This document shows positions 33,595 through 41,564 of a stretch of DNA of 41,564 nt, piece by piece. Positions within the stretch are counted from its first letter, which is position 1. Every line of letters begins with the position of its first letter. The notes beneath the pieces are model-generated. The model was not told the DNA's origin and searched no databases. It saw nothing but the letters and a program-made list of their open reading frames with translations. Made by a program: the position numbers and the translations under genes. This DNA is from an uncultured Moraxella sp. (GTDB lineage Bacteria; Pseudomonadota; Gammaproteobacteria; Pseudomonadales; Moraxellaceae). The stretch lies in contig CALTTE010000007.1 of NCBI GenBank assembly GCA_943908405.1, forward strand, positions 1 through 41,564, read 5' to 3'.

Positions 33595-34839
33595 TTATGC
33601 TGATTGTAAGGCAGGATAGCCCAAAGCGTATAATACCCCTTCAAGCCCTGTGATATTGATGGCGACATCAGCTCTAGCACGCACAATTGGTTTGGCGTGA
33701 TAGGCAATGCCCAAATCACTGATTGCCATCATCGGCAAATCATTGGCACCATCGCCAATACAAATCACCTCGTCCAAATTGATGGCTCGGCAATCGGCGA
33801 TTTTGGCAACGATTTTGGCTTTGGTTTTGCCATCAATGATGGGGCTAATGATTTGCCCTGTGAGTGTGTCGTTGTCAATGTCTAGGGTATTGGCGTGGTA
33901 TTCATCAATGCCCAAAAGTGTAGCGATATGCTCGGCAAATACATCAAATCCGCCTGAGATTAGCACGGTATGATAACCCATTGATTTTAGGGTGGCGATG
34001 GTAATAAATGCCCCTTTTTGGGGTATGAGTAAAGGCTTGATGTCATCAATGACACTTGCTGGCAGCCCACGCAATAATTGTACCCGCTTAGCAAAGCTTG
34101 TAGCAAAATCCATCTCGCCACGCATTGCCGCTTCTGTGATAGCAGCCACTTGGTCGCCCACGCCAGCGACTTTGGCAAGCTCGGTGATGACCTCTTGCTT
34201 GATAAGTGTAGAGTCCATATCAAAGCAGGCAAGTTTGTGCTTTCGGAGCATTTGGGCAACCGAAACGATATGACAATCTAGATACTGTTGGGCTTTAGTT
34301 GCATTAAAGTCAAAATTATCCACTTGCCCTTGCTGATTGACTGAAAAATGATAATCTGGTTTGGGCTTTAGTTTTTGTTTAAAAAAGGTGGTAATTTGCT
34401 CGTCAATAATATGGGCGATGGCGTCTTTTTTGTCGTGCGTGATGTGTGTGGCACGATTGGGAATAAGCACATAACGAAAAACCGCCACTTGGTCTATTGC
34501 CCCAAGCTCTTTTGGGCTGATTAAGGTTTTGCCATCGCCATTGCCAGCGACCACACTTAAGTGAAAATGATGCTCATCCGCCCAAAGCTGCATCAGCTCA
34601 TCTGGGTGTTTGGTGTGGGTGTTTTTGCTAATGGCTTGTTTGCTAATGGTTTGTATGTTAAGAGCTTGGGTATCAATCACCAAAATCACCGCAAAAATTG
34701 GCAATAATTGTAAGGCTTGCAGGTTTAAGGCTTGAATATTATCAAAACTAAGATGGGCGGGCATATGAATGGATAAAGCACGTAAAGCATCTTTCCAGCC
34801 TTGGGTGTCGTTATTAAAATGATATTGTAATGATGGCAT
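33595..34839 (-). CDS. serB: SerB: phosphoserine phosphatase
   Basis: A 414-residue HAD-family enzyme for the last step of serine synthesis. The catalytic motif is CFDMDSTLIKQE (Asp207 nucleophile, Asp209 acid). Other landmarks are VLISGGFDVFAEH, the lysine region DGKTKAKIV, and IGDGANDLPMM (about 361-371). The first 190 residues contain a divergent ACT-like regulatory part. ATG 34839 is preferred to the upstream in-frame TTG, and GGGA precedes it. It is transcribed divergently from the YtjB-like gene, an arrangement also found in enterobacteria and Pseudomonas. A short repeat encodes ISKQAISK in the N-terminal part. Confidence 0.95.
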   Translation of the reverse strand: MPSLQYHFNNDTQGWKDALRALSIHMPAHLSFDNIQALNLQALQLLPIFAVILVIDTQALNIQTISKQAISKNTHTKHPDELMQLWADEHHFHLSVVAGNGDGKTLISPKELGAIDQVAVFRYVLIPNRATHITHDKKDAIAHIIDEQITTFFKQKLKPKPDYHFSVNQQGQVDNFDFNATKAQQYLDCHIVSVAQMLRKHKLACFDMDSTLIKQEVITELAKVAGVGDQVAAITEAAMRGEMDFATSFAKRVQLLRGLPASVIDDIKPLLIPQKGAFITIATLKSMGYHTVLISGGFDVFAEHIATLLGIDEYHANTLDIDNDTLTGQIISPIIDGKTKAKIVAKIADCRAINLDEVICIGDGANDLPMMAISDLGIAYHAKPIVRARADVAINITGLEGVLYALGYPALQSA

Positions 34840-35099
34840 AACAATCCCAGTCAATGTCTAAAAATAAATTTTGTTTATCATATCATAAATATCAAAGCGA
34901 TGGGCGATTGTTGCTGTAATTGTTAATGTAATTGTTGCTTAATTTAAAATAACGAATGCGATAAAATGATACAGCAATAAAATTAAGACAATTAAAATAA
35001 TGTACCAACAGCGGTTAATGCAATAAAAAGATGTTTTTATTACCCAAGGGGACGTTTTTAAGTTAAAATAATGCTATTTGTTGACACGGTAGGCGATTG

Positions 35100-36380
35100 A
35101 TGACGTATTTAGCCCCACGGCAAGGACAATTTGCAGTCCTTTTGCTGATCAGTTTTTGTTTGCATTGTGTTTTTTTTGTGGTTAGTGCCGATGGCGTGGC
35201 AAAAAAACAAAACGATGCATTGGTGCAACAGTTGTCCGCCCAATTAACCGATGAGATGCAAATACCATTACAAGCCAATGACAAAGTGGCGATGGCGGTT
35301 ATTAGCCAGCGATACCAAGCCTTGCCTAGTGTGGATTATGTGGGTATTTATAACAATGACGACCTGCTCGCCCAAGCAGGTGAATTGAATGACACAGCGG
35401 GGACAACGCTTGATGTTCGCTCAAATACGCAGGTGCTAGGTCAAGTGGTATTAAAAACCACAGCGATGAGCCGTGCAGGGGTGATTGCCAACTATTGGCT
35501 ATTTTTGCTTGCCAGCTTGGTGTTGCATGCTATGCTTTGGATGATTTATGGCTATATCGCCCGTCCATCAGCACAAACTATGCCATCAACATCATCGGAC
35601 AACACGACCAGCCAATCAGTAAATTTAACCCAAAGCCAAGCCGGATTAAATGCTAATGGGTTAAATGGCGATAATACTAGCCACGATAGCGACCATCACA
35701 ACCAAAGCATAAAACGAGCGGTAGGGCTTAATGTTAATGAATTTTTAAAAAATAAACTGGGCAATAAAGCCGATGACAATGGCAACACCGACAGCGTATG
35801 GGTTAATATTGTGTTTCACGATAAGCACGGCACATTACCGCTGTTGATAGAAGACAAAGCGGCGATTTATTTTGCGTTGTGTGATGAGTTGCTGGATAAG
35901 ACATTGCAGGCTTTGCTGGGCGAGACCTTGCTGGCTGGTGTGGCTGTGGCACAGATACAGTATTTTGACCAAACAGGGGCGGTGGTTGAATTGCAAAAAA
36001 CAAGCGATACCGCCAAAGTTGCTCTAGCGGGGGCGATGTTGGCAAAACTGTTGGTGTTGGTGAATGAGGTGGTTTATCAAAAACAGCGAGAATTATCGCA
36101 ATTTGGTTTGCCCATCAAGGCGATTGCCTATAGCAATCCACAGCTTAAGCCCCAAAAACTGCTTTATAAACACCCAAAACCAAGCTTGATTTGCTTTAAT
36201 AATGAAACCACGCAAATGGTGGCAAAATTGATGAATTTGGAGAGCCTACCAAACCCCACCAACGCCTATGAGAAAAAATGTTATGCGATGACAGCATTAA
36301 GTAATGGTATGGCAAATCAGCTGACCCGCTTACGCAAACAGATTTTGACCATTCAAGCCACCACGCCAACAAGCACTTGA
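35100..36380 (+). CDS. YtjB/AhpA-like membrane protein (SMP family)
   Basis: A 426-residue protein with two spans (about 12-31 and 128-150) around a periplasmic domain of about 95 residues (DALVQQLSAQLTDEMQIPLQ, RYQALPSVDYVGIYNNDD). A low-complexity Ser/Asn/His stretch at about 157-210 and a cytosolic C-terminal domain follow. The layout and position, divergent from serB, match YtjB of enterobacteria and AhpA, a poorly understood family. The start is ATG 35100, with AGGCG six bases upstream; an in-frame TTG directly precedes it. Function is unknown beyond the family link. Confidence 0.7.
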   Translation: MTYLAPRQGQFAVLLLISFCLHCVFFVVSADGVAKKQNDALVQQLSAQLTDEMQIPLQANDKVAMAVISQRYQALPSVDYVGIYNNDDLLAQAGELNDTAGTTLDVRSNTQVLGQVVLKTTAMSRAGVIANYWLFLLASLVLHAMLWMIYGYIARPSAQTMPSTSSDNTTSQSVNLTQSQAGLNANGLNGDNTSHDSDHHNQSIKRAVGLNVNEFLKNKLGNKADDNGNTDSVWVNIVFHDKHGTLPLLIEDKAAIYFALCDELLDKTLQALLGETLLAGVAVAQIQYFDQTGAVVELQKTSDTAKVALAGAMLAKLLVLVNEVVYQKQRELSQFGLPIKAIAYSNPQLKPQKLLYKHPKPSLICFNNETTQMVAKLMNLESLPNPTNAYEKKCYAMTALSNGMANQLTRLRKQILTIQATTPTST

Positions 36381-36435
36381 CAATAAAAGCACTTGTAATA
36401 AAAGTGCTTGATAGCAAAAACACTTGACAATAAGG
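36371..36435. repeat. Degenerate tandem repeat of a 16-base unit after the YtjB-like gene
   Basis: Words of the form agcacttgacaataaa recur four times with changes between 36372 and 36435, and the first copy overlaps the stop codon. Copies two and three form a hairpin, aagcactt (36387-36394) and aagtgctt (36402-36409), without a T-run. Confidence 0.7.
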
Positions 36436-36562
36436 GCTATTTCTATTATAAGCTAATAATTTTTAGCTTGACTGAAAACCAATTTAATTGGAATGTGATT
36501 TTGGGATTTTTGGGCGGTTGACCCAGCAATTAACCCACCAGTAATTAACCTAGAGGTATAAG

Positions 36563-36775
36563 ATGAGCCACGATATTGACGATGAGTTTGACGATGAGTT
36601 TGAGATTGATGATGACAGCGAGGTTTTGGAGGCCGATACCAAAACCAAACCGCTAGAAAAACGTCTCAAAATAGACGCCCTATTAGAAGAACAGCGACTT
36701 AAAAAACTCAAAAAAGCCCTTGAAGAAGACGATGATTTTGCCGAATTTGACGATGAATTTGATAGCGATTTTTAG
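36563..36775 (+). CDS. PA3496-family small acidic protein
   Basis: A 70-residue protein. Its N-terminal 26 residues are dominated by Asp and Glu, and the C-terminal segment EDDDFAEFDDEFDSDF is equally acidic. Between them is a basic-acidic helix KRLKIDALLEEQRLKKLKKA, which matches the RRxxxDxLEExRLRK pattern of the PA3496 family, annotated as putative envelope integrity proteins. GAGG lies six bases before the ATG. No neighbour gives a role. Confidence 0.7.
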   Translation: MSHDIDDEFDDEFEIDDDSEVLEADTKTKPLEKRLKIDALLEEQRLKKLKKALEEDDDFAEFDDEFDSDF

Positions 36776-36785
36776 GAGTTAATGG

Positions 36786-36819
36786 CTTTTAAGTCTTACT
36801 GACTTTTAAGTCTTACTGA
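36786..36819. repeat. Perfect 17-base tandem duplication
   Basis: cttttaagtcttactga is repeated head-to-tail at 36786-36802 and 36803-36819, followed by a partial third copy (cttt). It lies in the 229-base gene-free spacer between the PA3496-type gene and the UPF0149 gene, just after the former's stop. Confidence 0.9.
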
Positions 36820-37004
36820 CTTTGAATGGATACGCCAAACAGTGATTGGCGACGAACGGTGTTTTTATCCAAATAGCCATTAAAAATTGACAACTTAAGC
36901 GGTTTTTGTTTGAATTATTGATGGTTTAGTGTTTATGGTTTAAGTTGTTGCTTTGATGTGTTAATTTTTTGGTATGTAAATTGAAAGACAAAAAGAGAAA
37001 ATCA

Positions 37005-37535
37005 ATGAATAAAGATGAATTGTTGGATTATTTAAATAGTGATGACAATCAATTTGGGCTTGACCCTGTGGCAGCTCACGGTTTTTTATGTGCCAGCGTG
37101 GTGGGTAAGCCATTGCCAAATTGGTTGTCGTTGTTTTTTGATGGCAATGACAGCAAAGTGCCTGATGCCGTCAAACAAGCCTTGCAGGCGTGGCAAGAAG
37201 AATTGATACAAGCCTTAAAAAACGAACAGCCTTTAACCTTACCTTTTGATGATGGCGATGAGGTGGATTTGTCGGACGAGGGCGATATTGTAGCGTGGTG
37301 TATTGGTTTTGTGGATGCAATGTATGGCGGTGAAACAAGCCTTTGGTTTGATGATGCTGATACTGAAGAAGAGGTGGCGGATTTGACCTTGCCGATGGTG
37401 GTATTATCAGGGCTTGCCGATGATGACGATGAATTGATTGCAATGCGTGAAGACGAAGAGCTGATGGTGGCAATGGCAGACAGCTTAGAGGATAATTTAA
37501 CCGAATTGTTTTTGTTGTTCCACACCCAAGAATAG
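37005..37535 (+). CDS. UPF0149 (YecA/YgfB) family protein
   Basis: A 176-residue cytosolic protein. The family core is PVAAHGFLCASVVGKPLPNW and GDIVAWCIGFVDAMYGG, with the GFL turn and W-C-x-G-F motif of UPF0149. It ends in an acidic helix (TLPMVVLSGLADDDDELIAM). YgfB in Pseudomonas affects peptidoglycan and beta-lactamase signalling, but members differ. The start is ATG 37005 after AGAGAA; the frame continues upstream with no family similarity. Confidence 0.85.
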   Translation: MNKDELLDYLNSDDNQFGLDPVAAHGFLCASVVGKPLPNWLSLFFDGNDSKVPDAVKQALQAWQEELIQALKNEQPLTLPFDDGDEVDLSDEGDIVAWCIGFVDAMYGGETSLWFDDADTEEEVADLTLPMVVLSGLADDDDELIAMREDEELMVAMADSLEDNLTELFLLFHTQE

Positions 37536-37849
37536 TCAATTGTGTTAAATTATTTACCCAAGCAATCAGTGTTTGTTGATATATTCGGTGGTTGGTGTAA
37601 TGATTGCTTAAATTGACTGATAACGACCACAAAAGTATTAAACCAAAAGCGATACGACCAAGTTTGGTTATAGCAATCACAAGCCCAAGCGTAGCGTATT
37701 AAGCGGTAAGTGTTAAGCAATAATAAGTATTAGCAAGAATACAGGTTGATTTTTGGTTTATTATGTCAAACAGGTTATTTAAATAATGATTGTTGTTATT
37801 TATTGAACCACCAAAACAGTTATTTGAACATCAATGTTGAGTGTCAATC
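37536..37849. other. Gene-free spacer before the YbjQ pair
   Basis: These 314 bases have no gene. An inverted repeat, aagcaatca (37560-37568) and tgattgctt (37601-37609) with a 32-base loop, lies 24 bases after the UPF0149 stop. It has no T-run. No clear promoter was found. Confidence 0.55.
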
Positions 37850-38173
37850 ATGCAATTATCCAATTTAGAACACTTGCCCAATCACACCATTACCGAACGC
37901 TTAGATGTGGTATATGGTAGCAGTGTCCGTTCCAAGCACGTTGGCAAAGATTTGTTGGCGGGACTAAAAAATCTGGTTGGTGGTGAGTTGGTTGCTTATA
38001 CCGAGCTATTAGAAGAAGCTCGTCAAGAAGCCCTAAGCCGTATGATTGATAAAGCCGAGCTATTGGGGGCAGATGCAGTGGTGGGTATTCGTTTTTCAAC
38101 GGCAAGCATTAGTGCAGGGGCGTCGGAGATTTTTGTTTATGGTACAGCGGTTAAAGCTGTGCCTATTGGCTAA
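37850..38173 (+). CDS. YbjQ-family protein (UPF0145/DUF74)
   Basis: A 107-residue soluble protein. The family core is visible in VVYGSSVRSKHVGKDLLAGL, GGELVAYTELLEEARQEALSRMI and AELLGADAVVGIRFSTASIS, and it ends EIFVYGTAVKAV. YbjQ proteins form pentamers and have no assigned function. ATG 37850 is used; an in-frame GTG at 37841 is possible. The second YbjQ-like gene begins 12 bases after its stop. Confidence 0.88.
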   Translation: MQLSNLEHLPNHTITERLDVVYGSSVRSKHVGKDLLAGLKNLVGGELVAYTELLEEARQEALSRMIDKAELLGADAVVGIRFSTASISAGASEIFVYGTAVKAVPIG

Positions 38174-38184
38174 TAAGTGAGACG

Positions 38185-38721
38185 ATGGAATATTTTATCA
38201 GTCAGCTAATGCAGTTTTTGACGCAGTTGATTGGCGTTATGCTGATGATGGTAATCGGCTGGTATTTTGGTACAAGGGCGGAGCGTCGCCATTTGGCACA
38301 GCTTGATGAGCAAGAAAAATTGCTTGGACATATCATTGTCTCAAGTGAGCGGTTTTTTGTGCCAAAAACCACCCAAGACGGTAAATTGGTGGTGGGCAGT
38401 GTGGTTGTCGCCCAAGACTATTTTAAGCATATTGTGGCGATGGTATTAAATTTATTGGGCAAAAATTTAACTGTTTTTGAGCGATTGCTTGAGCGTTCTC
38501 GCCGTGAAGCGGTGGTGCGATTAAAACGTGAAGCTGATTTGGCAGGCTACAATCAAGTTTTTGGCGTGCGGCTACAAAGCAGTATTATCGGCGGTGGCGT
38601 TGAGACGATTGCTTATGGTACAGCAATAAATACGCTTGGTAATCCCAAGGTGCCACCGCCTTTGCCTAGGGCGTTAAACAGTGGCACAAATCAAATAAGC
38701 ACAAACCAAGCGGTTAATTAA
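38185..38721 (+). CDS. Membrane-anchored YbjQ-like protein
   Basis: A 178-residue protein that combines an N-terminal span (about 8-28, LTQLIGVMLMMVIGWYFG) with a YbjQ-like domain at about 46-152 (GHIIVSSERFFV, FERLLERSRREAVVRLKREA, AGYNQVFGVRLQSSII, ETIAYGTAINTL). A Pro/Asn-rich tail closes the protein. It is the tandem partner of the soluble YbjQ 12 bases upstream, so they are probably one operon and may assemble together at the membrane. Function unknown. Confidence 0.75.
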   Translation: MEYFISQLMQFLTQLIGVMLMMVIGWYFGTRAERRHLAQLDEQEKLLGHIIVSSERFFVPKTTQDGKLVVGSVVVAQDYFKHIVAMVLNLLGKNLTVFERLLERSRREAVVRLKREADLAGYNQVFGVRLQSSIIGGGVETIAYGTAINTLGNPKVPPPLPRALNSGTNQISTNQAVN

Positions 38722-38983
38722 GTAGCAATTTAAATGTATTGTTTGATTTAATTTTTCATTTAATCCGTGTTAATTTAATTGTTTCATTTTAATTGTTTTA
38801 TTTTGAGCTATACAATCGTAGTCTACATCACAAGCCTAAAGCAAAACAATGCACAGTAAAACAATGTAAAGCAAAATAGTAAAGCACAGCCATTTTTATT
38901 AAGCAATAAATAAAATAAAACAATCCAAAAATTAAAGCAAATCCCAACACAAAATCCAATAAGCCCAATAAGAGAGTATGTTA

Positions 38984-41564
38984 ATGAGCCAATCTAATAG
39001 CACAAAAAGCAACGCCAATGCAACTAACCGCTTAATAAGCGACAGTCTAAAGCAATTAAGCGAAGGCTATAACCCCAATGAATTTGAACAAAGTCTCTAC
39101 CAAACTTGGGAAAAACAAGGCTATTTTGCCCCTGATTTTACGAAAAAAGACGCCTTTGCCATTGCCTTACCCCCACCCAATGTAACAGGCTCATTGCATA
39201 TGGGGCACGGCTTTAACAACACCATTATGGACACTTTGATTCGCTATCAACGAATGCTTGGCAAAAATACCTTATGGCAGGCAGGTACCGACCACGCAGG
39301 CATTGCCACCCAAATGGTGGTGGAGCGACAATTAAACGCCCAAGGGCTAACTCGCCACGATTTGGGGCGTGAAGCCTTTTTGGATAAGGTGTGGACTTGG
39401 AAAGAACAAAGCGGCGGCAACATCACTCGGCAAATTCGCCGTTTGGGTTCCAGCGTGGATTGGAGCCGTGAACGCTTTACAATGGACGAGGGTCTGTCAA
39501 AAGCGGTGCAAGAGGTGTTTGTGCGGCTGTATGAAGACGGCTTGATTTATCGTGGCAAACGCTTGGTGAATTGGGACATTAAACTACAAACAGCGATTTC
39601 TGACTTAGAAGTGGAAAACCGTGATGAACAAGGCTTTATGTACCACGTGCGTTACCCTTTTGTTCAGGGGCAAACCGATGCCAACGGGGTAAGCCTTGAC
39701 GGCAAGTTTATGCACATTGCTACCACTCGCCCTGAAACCATTTTGGCGGACGGCTGTTTGGCGGTGCATAGCGATGATGAGCGTTATCACGCCCTGCTTG
39801 GCAAAATGGTACAGGTTCCCTTGACCGACCGTGTCATTCCTGTGCTTGCTGACCCTTATCCTGACCCCAATTTTGGTACAGGGTGCGTTAAAATCACCCC
39901 TGCCCACGATTTTAATGATTATGAGGTTGGCACACGCCACGACATTGAGATTATTAACCTGATGAACCTTGACGGCACAATCAACGACAACGCCCCAGCG
40001 ATTTATCAAGGGCTTGACCGTTTTGATGCCAGAGACAAAATCATTGACGATTTAAAAGCACAAGGATTTTTGGAAAAAATAGAACCGCATACCTTAAAAC
40101 GCCCCTATGGCGACCGCTCTGGGGTGGTGATTGAGCCGTTATTGACCGACCAATGGTATGTGGCAATGGACAAACTGGCTGTCCCTGCCATAAAAGCGGT
40201 AGAAAACGGCGACATTACTTTTGTCCCAGAACAATACCAAAATATGTATATGGCTTGGATGAACAACATTCAAGATTGGTGCATTAGCCGTCAGCTGTGG
40301 TGGGGACATCGCATTCCTGCTTGGTATGATGACAACGGCGGCATTTATGTGGGACGAGACGAACACGAAATTCGCCAAAAACACGCCCTAAGCGATGATA
40401 TTAATCTTACTCAAGATAAGGACGTGCTGGACACTTGGTTTAGCTCGGCTCTTTGGACATTTAGCACCCTTGATTGGACAGGCGAGCAAGATTTTGCCGA
40501 TTATAGCGAGGCTTTAAAAACCTTCCACCCCACCGATGTATTGGTAACAGGCTTTGACATCATTTTCTTTTGGGTGGCAAGAATGATTATGATGACGTTG
40601 TACTTTATCAAAGACAAAGACGGCAAGCCCCAAGTTCCCTTTAAAACCGTCTATGTTCACGGATTGGTGCGAGATGCTCAAGGGCAAAAAATGAGCAAAT
40701 CCAAAGGCAATGTATTAGACCCCATTGACTTGATTGACGGCATTGATTTGGACAGCCTAATTCAAAAACGCACCACGGGGCTTATGAATCCCAAAGACGC
40801 TGACAAAATCACCCAACAAACCCAGCAAGAATTCCCAGACGGCATACAAGGCTTTGGCACCGATGCCCTGCGATTTACCTTTGCCTCCTTGGCAAGCACA
40901 GGGCGAGACATCAATTTTGATTTAAAACGCATTGAAGGTTATCGCAATTTTTGTAATAAAATTTGGAACGCCAGCCGTTTTGTGTTGATGAATTGTGTGG
41001 ACAAACAAAACAATCCTTTACCCATAGACCACACCGCCAATCCAAAACTTTGGGAATTGCCCGAGCGGTGGATTGTCAGCCGTCTAAATTCTGCGATAAA
41101 AAACATTCATCAGCATTTGGCGCAATACCGCTTTGATTTGGCAAGCCAAGATATTTACGAATTTATCTGGAACGATTATTGCGATTGGTATGTAGAGCTT
41201 GCCAAAGCCGCCCTAAACGATGACAGCACGCCAAGCGAGCGTAAAGCCCAAATCCGCTATGTGCTACTTTATGTATTAGAAACGGCGTTGCGATTTACCC
41301 ACCCTATTATGCCTTATATCACCGAAACGCTGTGGCAAACCATTGCCCCCTTGATTGATAAAAAACACACCGACAGCATTATGGTGGCAGATTTTCCGCT
41401 TAGCGATACCGCTTTTATTGATGAAACGGTAACCAATGATATGGCGTGGCTACAAGATTTGATTGGGGCGGTGCGTAATATCCGTGGCGAGATGAAACTG
41501 GGCAATGCCCTAAAACTGCCTGTCTTGTTGCAAAATCTCTCTGATAAAGAACAACTTCAATTAA
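38984..41564 (+). CDS. valS: ValS: valyl-tRNA synthetase, 5' part (cut by the right edge)
   Basis: The frame is open from ATG 38984 to the window end, about 860 residues of an expected 950. The class I HIGH motif appears as PPPNVTGSLHMGHGF (about 62-76), with ValS-specific WQAGTDHAGIATQMVVERQL after it. The editing domain includes IATTRPETILADG and GTGCVKITPAHDFNDYEVG. KMSKS is at about 569-573 in GQKMSKSKGNVLDP. The anticodon-binding helical part begins near 660. ATG 38978 is in frame two codons upstream, but AAGAGAG sits only one base before it, so 38984 is preferred. The 262-base spacer upstream shows only degenerate short repeats. Confidence 0.97.
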   Translation, partial: MSQSNSTKSNANATNRLISDSLKQLSEGYNPNEFEQSLYQTWEKQGYFAPDFTKKDAFAIALPPPNVTGSLHMGHGFNNTIMDTLIRYQRMLGKNTLWQAGTDHAGIATQMVVERQLNAQGLTRHDLGREAFLDKVWTWKEQSGGNITRQIRRLGSSVDWSRERFTMDEGLSKAVQEVFVRLYEDGLIYRGKRLVNWDIKLQTAISDLEVENRDEQGFMYHVRYPFVQGQTDANGVSLDGKFMHIATTRPETILADGCLAVHSDDERYHALLGKMVQVPLTDRVIPVLADPYPDPNFGTGCVKITPAHDFNDYEVGTRHDIEIINLMNLDGTINDNAPAIYQGLDRFDARDKIIDDLKAQGFLEKIEPHTLKRPYGDRSGVVIEPLLTDQWYVAMDKLAVPAIKAVENGDITFVPEQYQNMYMAWMNNIQDWCISRQLWWGHRIPAWYDDNGGIYVGRDEHEIRQKHALSDDINLTQDKDVLDTWFSSALWTFSTLDWTGEQDFADYSEALKTFHPTDVLVTGFDIIFFWVARMIMMTLYFIKDKDGKPQVPFKTVYVHGLVRDAQGQKMSKSKGNVLDPIDLIDGIDLDSLIQKRTTGLMNPKDADKITQQTQQEFPDGIQGFGTDALRFTFASLASTGRDINFDLKRIEGYRNFCNKIWNASRFVLMNCVDKQNNPLPIDHTANPKLWELPERWIVSRLNSAIKNIHQHLAQYRFDLASQDIYEFIWNDYCDWYVELAKAALNDDSTPSERKAQIRYVLLYVLETALRFTHPIMPYITETLWQTIAPLIDKKHTDSIMVADFPLSDTAFIDETVTNDMAWLQDLIGAVRNIRGEMKLGNALKLPVLLQNLSDKEQLQL

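Overview
The window looks like chromosome of a low-GC gammaproteobacterium of the Moraxellaceae, most likely a Moraxella-like species. This is an inference from gene content and order (pilGHIJK with chpABC, minCDE, oxyR, a serB/ytjB-type divergent pair, valS), from short A+T-rich spacers, and from Asn/Asp/Ser-rich inserts in otherwise conserved proteins. No rRNA, tRNA, insertion sequence, prophage or CRISPR array is visible.

Layout. 1-1089: a very A+T-rich segment with the 5' part of a MATE-type exporter running off the left edge and a tiny frame just upstream of it. 1090-4183 (minus): a TusA-family protein and a MetN-MetI-MetQ methionine importer whose ATPase lacks the usual C-terminal regulatory domain. 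4259-7138 (minus): a two-component pair (OmpR-type regulator, then kinase) separated by about 400 bases. 7139-7814: a gene-free stretch built partly from perfect 14-17 base tandem duplications. 7815-9215 (minus): an orphan lipoprotein resembling an RND periplasmic adaptor.

9690-22675 (plus): the complete type IV pilus chemosensory (Pil-Chp) cluster: pilG, pilH, pilI, pilJ, pilK, a 2298-residue ChpA kinase, ChpB, and a CheW-like protein in the chpC position. Together they form a surface-sensing array: receptor PilJ, adaptors PilI and ChpC, adaptation enzymes PilK and ChpB, multi-phosphotransfer kinase ChpA, and output regulators PilG and PilH that bias twitching motors.

22975-28978: a cytochrome b561, a sialidase-like protein with a membrane partner, an OmpA-type lipoprotein, a lysophospholipid-type acyltransferase, and a protein with a voltage-sensor-like membrane domain and a soluble helical tail. 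29223-31620: minC, minD, minE for division-site placement. 31848-38721: oxyR, an SCP2-domain protein, serB divergent from a YtjB/AhpA-like membrane protein, a PA3496-type acidic protein, a UPF0149 protein and two tandem YbjQ-family genes. 38984 onward: valS, cut by the right edge.

Most of the window is ordinary core genome. The points most worth a second look are the voltage-sensor-like protein (27944-28978), the kinase with about 115 extra residues inside its ATP-binding domain, the adaptor whose helical hairpin seems replaced by an Asn-rich stretch, the short perfect tandem duplications, and the inverted repeat at 9353-9408 that places outward-facing -10 elements on both strands.
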